Assembly (NCBI GenBank): GCA_964528155.1
Contig: CAZGRL010000157.1
Span: 1 to 7,481, forward strand
Direction of reading: 5' to 3'
Source: G001797105 sp964528155
Lineage (GTDB): Bacteria; Chloroflexota; Anaerolineae; Anaerolineales; E44-bin32
DNA length: 7,481 nucleotides
In this document: piece by piece, positions 1-5,614 of the stretch
Numbering within the stretch: the stretch's first letter is position 1
Layout of the letters: every line of letters starts with the position of its first letter
Made by a program: the position numbers and the translations under genes
Notes under the pieces: generated by a model
What the model saw: only the letters and a program-made list of their open reading frames with translations
Told to the model about the DNA's origin: nothing
Database searches by the model: none

Positions 1-55
1 GCGGTCCCATCTGTGGCGTGGTACTCCCGTTAATGCTGTCGTCGGGGAAGGGTTG

Positions 56-84
56 TTGAGCAGCTTAGCGCTGATGTATATACT
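56..84 (+). promoter_or_regulatory. Candidate sigma70-type promoter for the serine protease
   Basis: TTGAGC at 56-61 (four of six matches to TTGACA) and TATACT at 79-84 (five of six matches to TATAAT) are separated by exactly 17 bases. Transcription would start near position 91, giving a leader of about 145 bases before the protease start codon at 236. The assignment rests on motif match and spacing alone; housekeeping promoter consensus in this organism is not known. Confidence 0.4.
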
Positions 85-92
85 TCGCGCAC

Positions 93-168
93 GGACCGGG
101 CTCCGGGGGCTTCCGCAGCGACAGCAGAAGCCTTCTCGCTTTCAACAGCGGCAGGAGCCCGGCCGTCC
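93..168 (+). promoter_or_regulatory. Nested stem-loop in the protease 5' leader
   Basis: CCGGGCTCC at 96-104 is a perfect inverted repeat of GGAGCCCGG at 154-162. The stem can be extended by GGA (93-95) pairing with TCC (166-168) across a three-base bulge. Inside it, GGCTTC (108-113) pairs with GAAGCC (127-132). The structure would start almost at the predicted transcription start and ends about 55 bases before the ribosome binding site, so it should not hide it. It could stabilise the mRNA or be a regulatory leader. No U-tract follows, so it is not a typical terminator, and I recognise no known riboswitch class. Confidence 0.35.
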
Positions 169-235
169 ATCCCAGGGCCCATGACGCGCAAGCCAGAGCA
201 TCGTCGGGCGGCCCGAACTACCGAAGGAGGCTGAT

Positions 236-1129
236 ATGCGTAAGTCGATCGTTGTCGTATTGGTTCTGCTGGGTTTGCTCGTGGCGGGAGTGATGCCCGT
301 CGCCGCAATCACGAACGGCCAGCCGGACGGATCCAACCATCCCTATGTCGGGCTGGTCGTCCTGATCGATGCCGACGGATTCCCGCTCTGGCGCTGCAGC
401 GGGTCCCTCATTTCAGAAGATCGGTTCCTCACCGCCGGGCACTGCACTGCCCCGGATGGGCCTGACGTTCCGGCCAAGGCGGCCATCTGGTTCGGCGCTG
501 GACCCATCCTGACCGATCAGAATTTCCTGGACGGTGATGGGACGTGCAATGCTCCCGACATTGAGGGGTATCCGTGTGTGGGAGACGCATCCGGCACGCC
601 GTATACCAACCCGGACTACAACGCAGGCAATCCATACGGCGGTGGGAACGGTCTTCCTGCATTCGCCTATCGAGACGTCGGGGTCATTGTCCTCGATGAC
701 CCAGTCTCCATGGACGAATATGCCAAGTTGCCCGAAGCCGGCCAGGTCGATACCCTGAGGAACAAGACGGCCATCGACTTCGTCGGCTACGGTGTCCAGT
801 ACCAGGCTCAGATCCCCGGCAAGTTCCTTCCGCAACCGCCTCCGTACTATCGCTGGGCAGGCCCGCGCGAACGCATGTACGCGCCGAGCCAGTTGATCTC
901 GGGGAAATTCATTCACAGTGCCGAATTCATGCGGCTGGCACTGAATCCCGGTGGCGGATCGGGCGGCACATGCTTCGGCGACTCGGGTGGCCCGGACTTG
1001 CTCGGTGGGACGAACATTGTGCTCGCGGTCAACTCGTACGTGACCAACGTCAACTGCTCAGGAGTCGGCTACTCCAGCCGGGTGGACATTCCCGAAGTGC
1101 TGGACTGGATCAACGGCGAAATGCGCTAA
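236..1129 (+). CDS. Secreted S1-family (chymotrypsin-fold) serine protease
   Basis: Predicted extracellular endopeptidase of 297 residues. Residues 1-24 form a signal peptide: MRK, a hydrophobic core, and a VAA signal peptidase I site. The catalytic triad is visible: His69 in LTAGHC, Asp147 in RDVGVIVLD and Ser250 in GDSGGP. Cys54/Cys70 match the conserved disulfide around the catalytic His, and Cys246/Cys274 match the pair around the S1 pocket; Cys104/Cys114 could form a third. Cleavage after Ala24 would leave ITNG at the N-terminus, equivalent to the activated IVGG end of chymotrypsin-like enzymes, so no propeptide is obvious. The residue six before the catalytic Ser is Gly244, not Asp, so trypsin-like Arg/Lys specificity is not expected. 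AAGGAGG at 224-230, five bases before ATG, fixes the start. The gene is monocistronic, bounded by the hairpin at 1157-1182. Family assignment is firm; the substrate is unknown. Confidence 0.93.
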   Translation: MRKSIVVVLVLLGLLVAGVMPVAAITNGQPDGSNHPYVGLVVLIDADGFPLWRCSGSLISEDRFLTAGHCTAPDGPDVPAKAAIWFGAGPILTDQNFLDGDGTCNAPDIEGYPCVGDASGTPYTNPDYNAGNPYGGGNGLPAFAYRDVGVIVLDDPVSMDEYAKLPEAGQVDTLRNKTAIDFVGYGVQYQAQIPGKFLPQPPPYYRWAGPRERMYAPSQLISGKFIHSAEFMRLALNPGGGSGGTCFGDSGGPDLLGGTNIVLAVNSYVTNVNCSGVGYSSRVDIPEVLDWINGEMR

Positions 1130-1156
1130 GCCGGACACTGTCGATACTCAAACAAC

Positions 1157-1182
1157 GAAGGCCCGCCGAAAGGCGGGCCTTC
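1157..1182. terminator. Probable bidirectional intrinsic terminator between convergent genes
   Basis: An 11-bp perfect stem (1157-1167 with 1172-1182, GC-rich core AAGGCCCGCC) is closed by a GAAA tetraloop. It lies 27 bases after the protease stop codon and 97 bases beyond the end of the opposing operon. On the plus strand only a short TTCTT-type tract surrounds the 3' arm. On the minus strand the hairpin is followed by GTTGTTTG, a somewhat better U-rich tail. The convergent layout fits a shared terminator. Confidence 0.8.
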
Positions 1183-1278
1183 TTGGATCACTCGCTCTGT
1201 CTGCACAGTTCTTGATTTGCCGGTCCCCGCACCAAGCGCAGCTCCCTGTTTTCCATCTCCCAACCGCCAAGTTGGGCT

Positions 1279-2025
1279 TCACTGACTCGGACGACCAAGT
1301 GTATGCTCGATGCCATCTGAACCCCGGGCCACGATCGTGACGGCCAGGTTTTCGACCTGGATGTCCTGCTCCCCGTAGTTGCGAATCTCGAGCGCCACTG
1401 TCCCATCTCGCCCGACATACGGGTCGGGGAACCTGTATTCGATATCGTTTGTTCCGAAAGGAATCTTGTTGTAGCCCTGGTTGCTCGCCCACCCGGCATC
1501 CAGAGGGCTGTAGATGGAGAAGTCCAGAGTGGATGCATCTGCCCCCTCGGCCTCGGTGACCGTGAAGTGCAATGTCAAGGAAACCACGAAATCGATGGGT
1601 GCCTGTGGCTCGATTAAGGACCCGAAGATCATCAACACCGTGTCGTGTGCCGGAACGACGAAGGGGCCCGTTCCCTCGAGCGGCACCGGGGTCGCATAGG
1701 CAAGATAGTAAGGAGTGGGGGCCACCTTCGAGGTGGAAATGGGGGCAGGGGTCACCGCCTGGATGAGAGCCGACTGCGTCTGTTGGTGCTGGACCGCCTC
1801 TTCCGCCAGCAGGCGTTGGTAGGCGACCACGGTCGAAGCCACGGATGTCTCCAGCGCCTTCAACGTTGCGCTCGTCTCGGCATTGTAGCTGGCCTGGCGA
1901 GCTCCAAGGGTCGCCGCCACCGACGTTGCGACACTCGATTGCTGAGCGGCTGTCCATGGGAGCACGCAGCCGAGCGCTACAAATGCCAAGCCGGCCAAAC
2001 AGCACATGATCACTCTGGCAGTCAT
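1279..2025 (-). CDS. Putative lipoprotein/anchored protein with helical stalk and C-terminal beta-type domain
   Basis: 248 residues, no recognised named family. Residues 1-19 are hydrophobic and end in VALGC, so Cys20 could be a lipidation site; the lipobox is imperfect (Ala at -3), and a plain N-terminal anchor is the alternative. Residues 27-91 are Ala/Ser/Thr/Gln-rich and probably helical or coiled coil. A Pro/Thr-rich linker follows (about 92-116). The C-terminal region (about 120-240) has alternating hydrophobic residues typical of beta strands. It resembles the C-terminus of the first gene of this operon: compare LDFSIYSPLDA here with MDVLIWSPVDA there, and the shared EP..P..F..SLT and SDG motifs. 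The ATG at 2025 is preferred because GAGGAG precedes it by five bases (2031-2036), a signal peptide follows at once, and longer readings run into the upstream gene. It starts 16 bases after that gene's stop, as the last gene of the operon. Function unknown. Confidence 0.78.
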   Translation of the reverse strand: MTARVIMCCLAGLAFVALGCVLPWTAAQQSSVATSVAATLGARQASYNAETSATLKALETSVASTVVAYQRLLAEEAVQHQQTQSALIQAVTPAPISTSKVAPTPYYLAYATPVPLEGTGPFVVPAHDTVLMIFGSLIEPQAPIDFVVSLTLHFTVTEAEGADASTLDFSIYSPLDAGWASNQGYNKIPFGTNDIEYRFPDPYVGRDGTVALEIRNYGEQDIQVENLAVTIVARGSDGIEHTLGRPSQ

Positions 2026-2041
2026 CTTCACTCCTCGCGCC

Positions 2042-2635
2042 TCACGGGGCAACAGCGGATGGCGTCGGCGTGCCCATGATCCGCGCCAGGTCTTCAATTC
2101 GTGACCTGGCCAACGGTCGAAGGGGATCCGCCTCCTCCCCGTCCCAATCCGCCAACTCGATATAGCGGGCCATGGCGTGTTCATGATCGCCGCCCAAGTA
2201 ATAGGCCTCCGCCAGTAGATAGAGGTGGTCAACCGTAGGCGCCAGTTCGACCAGCCTATCAAGATAGCCGGCGGCGAGCTGGTAATGGTTCAAGGAGAAC
2301 TCCGCCTCGGCAAGCACCTGGTAGGCCCTGATCAAGTCTTGATCCGACTCGAGTTCCTCCAAACGCGGGGCAAGCGCGTTGATGGCCTGCTCGGCCTGGC
2401 CGTACTGCGCCAGCAAGCACTCGGACTCTTCCACAGGCCCCGAGGTGTCCTGACATGGCTCCCGCGTGGGAGGCGATGCAGCCGGCGTCGGGGGGCTGGA
2501 TTCTCCGGTAGGTGCGAGGCCCACCCCGGCGACGAGCAACACGCCCAGCGTGGCCGCGCAACCCGCACACGCCCCCGCAGCAAACCCCAGCAATCCGTAC
2601 CTGATTGGAACAAGCGAGCGGATCTTATGGATCAT
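2042..2635 (-). CDS. Small membrane-anchored TPR-type protein
   Basis: 197 residues. A basic N-terminus (MIHKIR) is followed by a hydrophobic segment at about 14-40, rich in Gly/Ala/Cys, which should act as an uncleaved anchor placing the rest outside the cytoplasm. A Pro/Ser/Thr-rich linker covers about 41-60. Residues 70-165 carry helical repeats of TPR character, for example AYQVLAEAEFSLNHYQLAAGYL and, one repeat later, LYLLAEAYYLGGDHEHAMARYI. Cys61 and Cys73 could form a disulfide. TPR domains bind peptides or protein partners; the partner here is unknown. The start codon lies only three bases beyond the stop codon of the upstream gene and has no strong Shine-Dalgarno sequence, so translation is probably coupled to it. 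The protein lacks the C-terminal domain found in both neighbours, so it may be an adaptor between them (inference). Confidence 0.82.
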   Translation of the reverse strand: MIHKIRSLVPIRYGLLGFAAGACAGCAATLGVLLVAGVGLAPTGESSPPTPAASPPTREPCQDTSGPVEESECLLAQYGQAEQAINALAPRLEELESDQDLIRAYQVLAEAEFSLNHYQLAAGYLDRLVELAPTVDHLYLLAEAYYLGGDHEHAMARYIELADWDGEEADPLRPLARSRIEDLARIMGTPTPSAVAP

Positions 2636-2638
2636 GGC

Positions 2639-4366
2639 TCAGGGCCACGCTTCCGGCTTCAGCCCGATACTCAGGGGCGTACCGTCTGACAGCCTGACGA
2701 CGAGCTCGACCCCAAGGCGGAGCACGGTCTGGCCTTCCGCTCTGCCGGATGAGACACCGACAATGACGCGACCGTCTGAGCTCACATAGAACTGAGGGAA
2801 GTCGACATGATAGGCCCCGTCTTGAGAGTAGAGATACCTGATGCTCGCGTCCACCGGACTCCAGATCAGCACGTCCATTCTCGCCGCCGAATCGGAGGGT
2901 TTCAACTCAACGAACACCGTGAGCGATTCCACGCTCTCGAACTCCAGGGGCGATGCCGGTTCGAAGGCGAATTTGTACACACTATCCGGTTCGACCGTGA
3001 GCCACCGAATGGGATGCTCCATCGATTTGATATTAATCGTCGTAGGCGTGGGCATGGGGACCGCGCCGAAGGCCGTGGCCGTGACATAGGCCGACGGCGT
3101 CGGGATGGCGGTGGCCGGAGTCCGCGAATCGGGCAATGAGGTGAGCGGTTCGCCGCCAAGATCGAGCAGCTCGCCGCGAATGCGTCCAAGCAGCGGACCG
3201 TAGCCGCGGGTAAGCGTCGCCTCGGCCATCTGGAATTCCCGGATGGCCTCCTGCTTGTCTCCGTCCTGAAGTGCCAGCAACCCGCGAACGTACGCGGCCA
3301 GGCCGTACTGCTCCCAGGTCTGGCCGGATCCGAATTCCAGGTCCGAGCGGGCGCTCCCGACATCACCCAATTCGTACTCGATCAGGGCTCGAAGGTAGTA
3401 GCGGTATCCTCGGTAGTACGGTGACTCCGCAATCCACTCGTCGAGCTGTCCCTTAGCCTCAGCCAACCGCCCCAGGCTGTAGAGGACAGTCAATCTGGTC
3501 CATCGGCGCTCGTCTGTTGGATAGAGCTGATACGCCAGTTCGATGTGCTCCAGCGCACGCTGCGGATCGCCTTCGCACAAGTAGCCTTCGGCGAGCATGG
3601 TGTTGAGACCGGCGCTGGGAGGTGAGGCTGGGCCGCGAGCCAGGATTAACTGATAGGTGCTCTCCAGAGATTCATCGCAACGACCGAGGTCGGCCAAGAG
3701 ACCCGGCACGTACCGATCGGAGAGCGTGTCGCTATTCCCTAGCCGGTTGGCGATCAGCAGATTGTCGAGAGCGATCTCCATGAGCGAGTCCGCCCGGACT
3801 CGGTACTCCTGGGCAGCTGCCAGGTACCGGTAGGCCGAATATCGCTGATAGTAGTATTCGCCGACGGCCGGATCGAGCTCGATCGCCCGGTCCAAGTCGG
3901 CGATCGCGCGCATGAAATAGTCCTCGGACTCCTGGAGGACGCGCTGGTTCGCGGTGAGCTCATAATAGGCACGCGCCCGTTGGGAATAGGCCTCAGCGTA
4001 GTCAGGCACCACGTCGAGCACATGATCCCACAGCAGAATCGCCTGGGCGTACTCACCCGCATCCATCAGAGCTAAGGCTTGATTAACGTCGGCCGAGACG
4101 TCTTGGTAGCGATCGGCGAAGGGCTCGGCCTTGGTAGGGGTCGGCGAAATCGTTGCCAGAGCAGGTGCGGTGCGAGCCGTTGGGGAAGGCGCGGCTGTCT
4201 TCACGGCCCCGACGGTCAGACTGGGAAGGGCCGCTCTCCCTAGAAACGCTATCGGAACTCCGCAGAGGAACGCCCCCAACACGAACCCGCCGATTAGAAC
4301 CAGCAGGCGGCGGCGAGGGCTGGCCTTCTTCAGCGCGGATTGTGTTGGATCGCCTTCAAATGCCAT
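2639..4366 (-). CDS. Large membrane-anchored TPR protein with C-terminal beta-type domain
   Basis: 575 residues from the chosen start. Residues 1-19 are polar with SPRRR at 16-20, and about 21-43 form one transmembrane segment; the positive charges predict a cytoplasmic N-terminus and an exported body. A Thr/Pro-rich linker (about 56-82) leads to roughly ten helical TPR-like units over 90-400, with typical pieces such as MDAGEYAQAILLWDHVL and AIADLDRAIELDP. A second Pro/Thr linker (about 412-443) precedes a C-terminal domain (about 450-570) with beta-strand character that resembles the C-terminus of the third gene of the operon. The reading frame is open up to an ATG at 4591, but those 75 extra residues are of odd composition and would put the anchor far from the end. 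The ATG at 4366 is chosen although its ribosome binding site is weak. It is the first gene of a tight three-gene operon. Probable scaffold role; true function unknown. Confidence 0.88.
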   Translation of the reverse strand: MAFEGDPTQSALKKASPRRRLLVLIGGFVLGAFLCGVPIAFLGRAALPSLTVGAVKTAAPSPTARTAPALATISPTPTKAEPFADRYQDVSADVNQALALMDAGEYAQAILLWDHVLDVVPDYAEAYSQRARAYYELTANQRVLQESEDYFMRAIADLDRAIELDPAVGEYYYQRYSAYRYLAAAQEYRVRADSLMEIALDNLLIANRLGNSDTLSDRYVPGLLADLGRCDESLESTYQLILARGPASPPSAGLNTMLAEGYLCEGDPQRALEHIELAYQLYPTDERRWTRLTVLYSLGRLAEAKGQLDEWIAESPYYRGYRYYLRALIEYELGDVGSARSDLEFGSGQTWEQYGLAAYVRGLLALQDGDKQEAIREFQMAEATLTRGYGPLLGRIRGELLDLGGEPLTSLPDSRTPATAIPTPSAYVTATAFGAVPMPTPTTINIKSMEHPIRWLTVEPDSVYKFAFEPASPLEFESVESLTVFVELKPSDSAARMDVLIWSPVDASIRYLYSQDGAYHVDFPQFYVSSDGRVIVGVSSGRAEGQTVLRLGVELVVRLSDGTPLSIGLKPEAWP

Positions 4367-4728
4367 GGCCCAGGTTAGCCTGCGGTCCCCCGCATCCCTG
4401 CTTTGCGAATGTGCCCAACGGTGCACATGCGGGACACATGATGAATCGTATACGGATGAGCAGCGCGCCGAAAGATTACGCAAGACCCATGGGGTCCCCC
4501 CGGACGGCGCGCCAGGGCGAGGGGTGGATGCGCCCTCGGCTTCGGCGCAAACTGAACCATTGCCGCGCAACCGGGGTGCCGCCAGTGCCACAGCTTCCGT
4601 TCGTCTCGACGCTGCGCAATGGATGGCACACCCGCAGGCCCGTCAGATGTCGGGCCCTCATTTCTATGCACATGGTTCTATCGGCTGAAGCCGAGCCGAC
4701 CGGCGACTGCCTGGGCTAGGAGCAACCT
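4367..4728. other. Intergenic region upstream of the divergent TPR operon
   Basis: About 360 bases with no convincing gene: open frames here have irregular composition, no ribosome binding sites and overlap each other. It must hold the promoter of the minus-strand operon, but I see only weak candidates, for example TATACG on the minus strand (4452-4447) without a good -35 partner. A hairpin GGCCCG (4637-4642) / CGGGCC (4651-4656) with an eight-base loop is followed by a weak T-containing stretch and might end transcription on the plus strand. A short hairpin TCGGC/GCCGA lies at 4681-4694. Confidence 0.5.
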
Positions 4729-4860
4729 ATGACGGCCGGTGTCACATCCTCAGCGTGTTTGTGGGAGAATGGAGCGGGCTTGAATGCCGCGCCTGGCCCA
4801 CGCCACTTCCAGGGCCGCGCCGTGCGCTCGGCATCAGGAAGACGCCGATCACCAACGTGA
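4729..4860 (+). CDS. Possible small ORF ahead of the B3/4-domain gene
   Basis: A 43-codon frame starts with ATG at 4729, preceded by AGGAG at 4718-4722 with six bases between, one of the best ribosome binding sites in the window. It ends with TGA at 4858-4860, 28 bases before the next gene. The predicted peptide (begins MTAGVTSSACLWENG) has no transmembrane segment, no recognisable domain and an Arg/Ser/Gly/Pro-rich second half that looks like non-coding GC-rich DNA. It has one Phe codon, so it is not a Phe attenuation leader for the tRNA-synthetase-like neighbour. It may be a leader peptide coupling translation to the next gene, or chance. Confidence 0.22.
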   Translation: MTAGVTSSACLWENGAGLNAAPGPRHFQGRAVRSASGRRRSPT

Positions 4861-4888
4861 ACGTAGCCACGAACTCCTCGGGAGCATC

Positions 4889-5575
4889 ATGAATTTCAAT
4901 GCCTCTCCAAGCTGGCAGACCACCTACCCAGGCGCGATGATTGGGGTCCTGGCAATCGGCGGTGTCGCCAATCCCGCTCACCATCCCGAATTGCAGGCGC
5001 GCAAGGCCGACCTCGAGGCCCGGTTGCGAGATCGATACAGTTCCGGGAGCAAAGCCGAGTTGCGCTCGCATCCGGTTCTGCAGGCGTATGCTTCCTATTA
5101 CAGGACCTTCGACAAGACTTACCACGTCCAGCTCCAGCTCGAGTCCGTGATCTACAAGGCGAAGTCGATCCCCAGCGTCGCTGCGTTGGTCGAGGCGATG
5201 TTCATGGCTGAGCTCGAGGATATGATGCTCACCGCCGGCCACGACCTCGACGCAGTGCAGGGCGATCTGGCGGTCGACGTAGCCGCGGGGACCGAGATCT
5301 ACGTCTTGATGAGCGGCCAGCCTCAGTCGTTGAAACGGGGCGACATGTTCATCCACGATGATGCGAGTGTGCTCTCGAGCATCATCTACGGACCAGCCGA
5401 CCGGGCTCGAATCGCACCCGAAACACAGCGCGTCCTCTTCACGGTCTACGCGCCTCCCGGGATCGCGGCCGAGTGGCTTCAGGCCCACCTTGCGCGGCTG
5501 GTGGAACTGGTTCAGCTGGTCGCGCCCGAATCGCAGATCGAGCAACGAGATATCCTGTTCGCTCACGAGGCGTGA
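4889..5575 (+). CDS. Free-standing B3/4-domain protein (PheRS beta-like editing fold)
   Basis: 228 residues, with the length and features of the stand-alone relatives of the B3/4 domain of phenylalanyl-tRNA synthetase beta subunit. In the synthetase that domain hydrolyses mischarged tRNA; stand-alone copies are mostly uncharacterised and often called DNA/RNA-binding or PheRS-related proteins. Family-like features: YRTFDKTYHVQLQ at about 71-83, IPSVAALVEAMFMAEL at 94-109, and GHDLDAVQGDLAVDVAAG at 117-134, matching the family pattern of P-S-(x)n-V followed by G-x-D-L-D and a G-D turn. No signal peptide, so cytoplasmic. The ATG at 4889 is chosen because GGGAG lies just upstream (spacing four) and the family-like sequence begins here. 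An in-frame ATG at 4784 would add 35 residues of unlikely composition. It is co-directional with the glycosidase 39 bases downstream, so they may be co-transcribed. The substrate cannot be read from the sequence. Confidence 0.82.
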   Translation: MNFNASPSWQTTYPGAMIGVLAIGGVANPAHHPELQARKADLEARLRDRYSSGSKAELRSHPVLQAYASYYRTFDKTYHVQLQLESVIYKAKSIPSVAALVEAMFMAELEDMMLTAGHDLDAVQGDLAVDVAAGTEIYVLMSGQPQSLKRGDMFIHDDASVLSSIIYGPADRARIAPETQRVLFTVYAPPGIAAEWLQAHLARLVELVQLVAPESQIEQRDILFAHEA

Positions 5576-5588
5576 TGATCACGCCCTC
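5567..5588 (+). repeat. Hairpin overlapping the stop codon of the B3/4 gene
   Basis: GGCGTG (5569-5574) pairs with CACGCC (5580-5585) around a five-base loop, with GA/TC extending the stem past a one-base bulge. The TGA stop (5573-5575) lies in it. No U-tract follows, so it is a weak terminator candidate at best. It could also be an mRNA-processing or attenuation structure between this gene and the glycosidase. Confidence 0.3.
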
Positions 5589-5614
5589 TGAAGACTATTG
5601 CGTGTGAGACAGTG

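Noticed and set aside
93..168. Intrinsic terminator of a gene lying upstream of the window
   Set aside because: The stem is interrupted by a long internal segment and is not followed by a run of T. The hairpin also lies downstream of a good promoter match.
1148..2005. Minus-strand open frame of 285 codons overlapping the lipoprotein-like gene
   Set aside because: It runs through the terminator hairpin, is rich in Arg/Gly/Pro/Cys as expected of a shifted GC-rich frame, and the competing frame has a signal sequence, a ribosome binding site and a recognisable domain.
4367..4591. 75-codon N-terminal extension of the large TPR protein (ATG at 4591)
   Set aside because: The extension is Arg/Ser/Cys-rich without pattern and would move the transmembrane anchor to about residue 95. 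The ATG at 4366 gives the usual short cytoplasmic tail plus anchor.
4131..4719. Two overlapping plus-strand open frames antisense to the TPR gene start and running into the intergenic region
   Set aside because: They overlap each other in different frames, show Arg/Pro-rich shifted-frame composition and lack ribosome binding sites.
4784..4888. 35-codon upstream extension of the B3/4 protein
   Set aside because: No ribosome binding site at 4784, and the added residues are Arg/His/Ala-rich without resemblance to the family. The 4889 ATG has GGGAG upstream.
4742..5566. Minus-strand open frame of 274 codons opposite the B3/4 gene
   Set aside because: It is antisense to a gene with clear family motifs and has a composition typical of the reverse complement of a GC-rich gene, with no recognisable domain.
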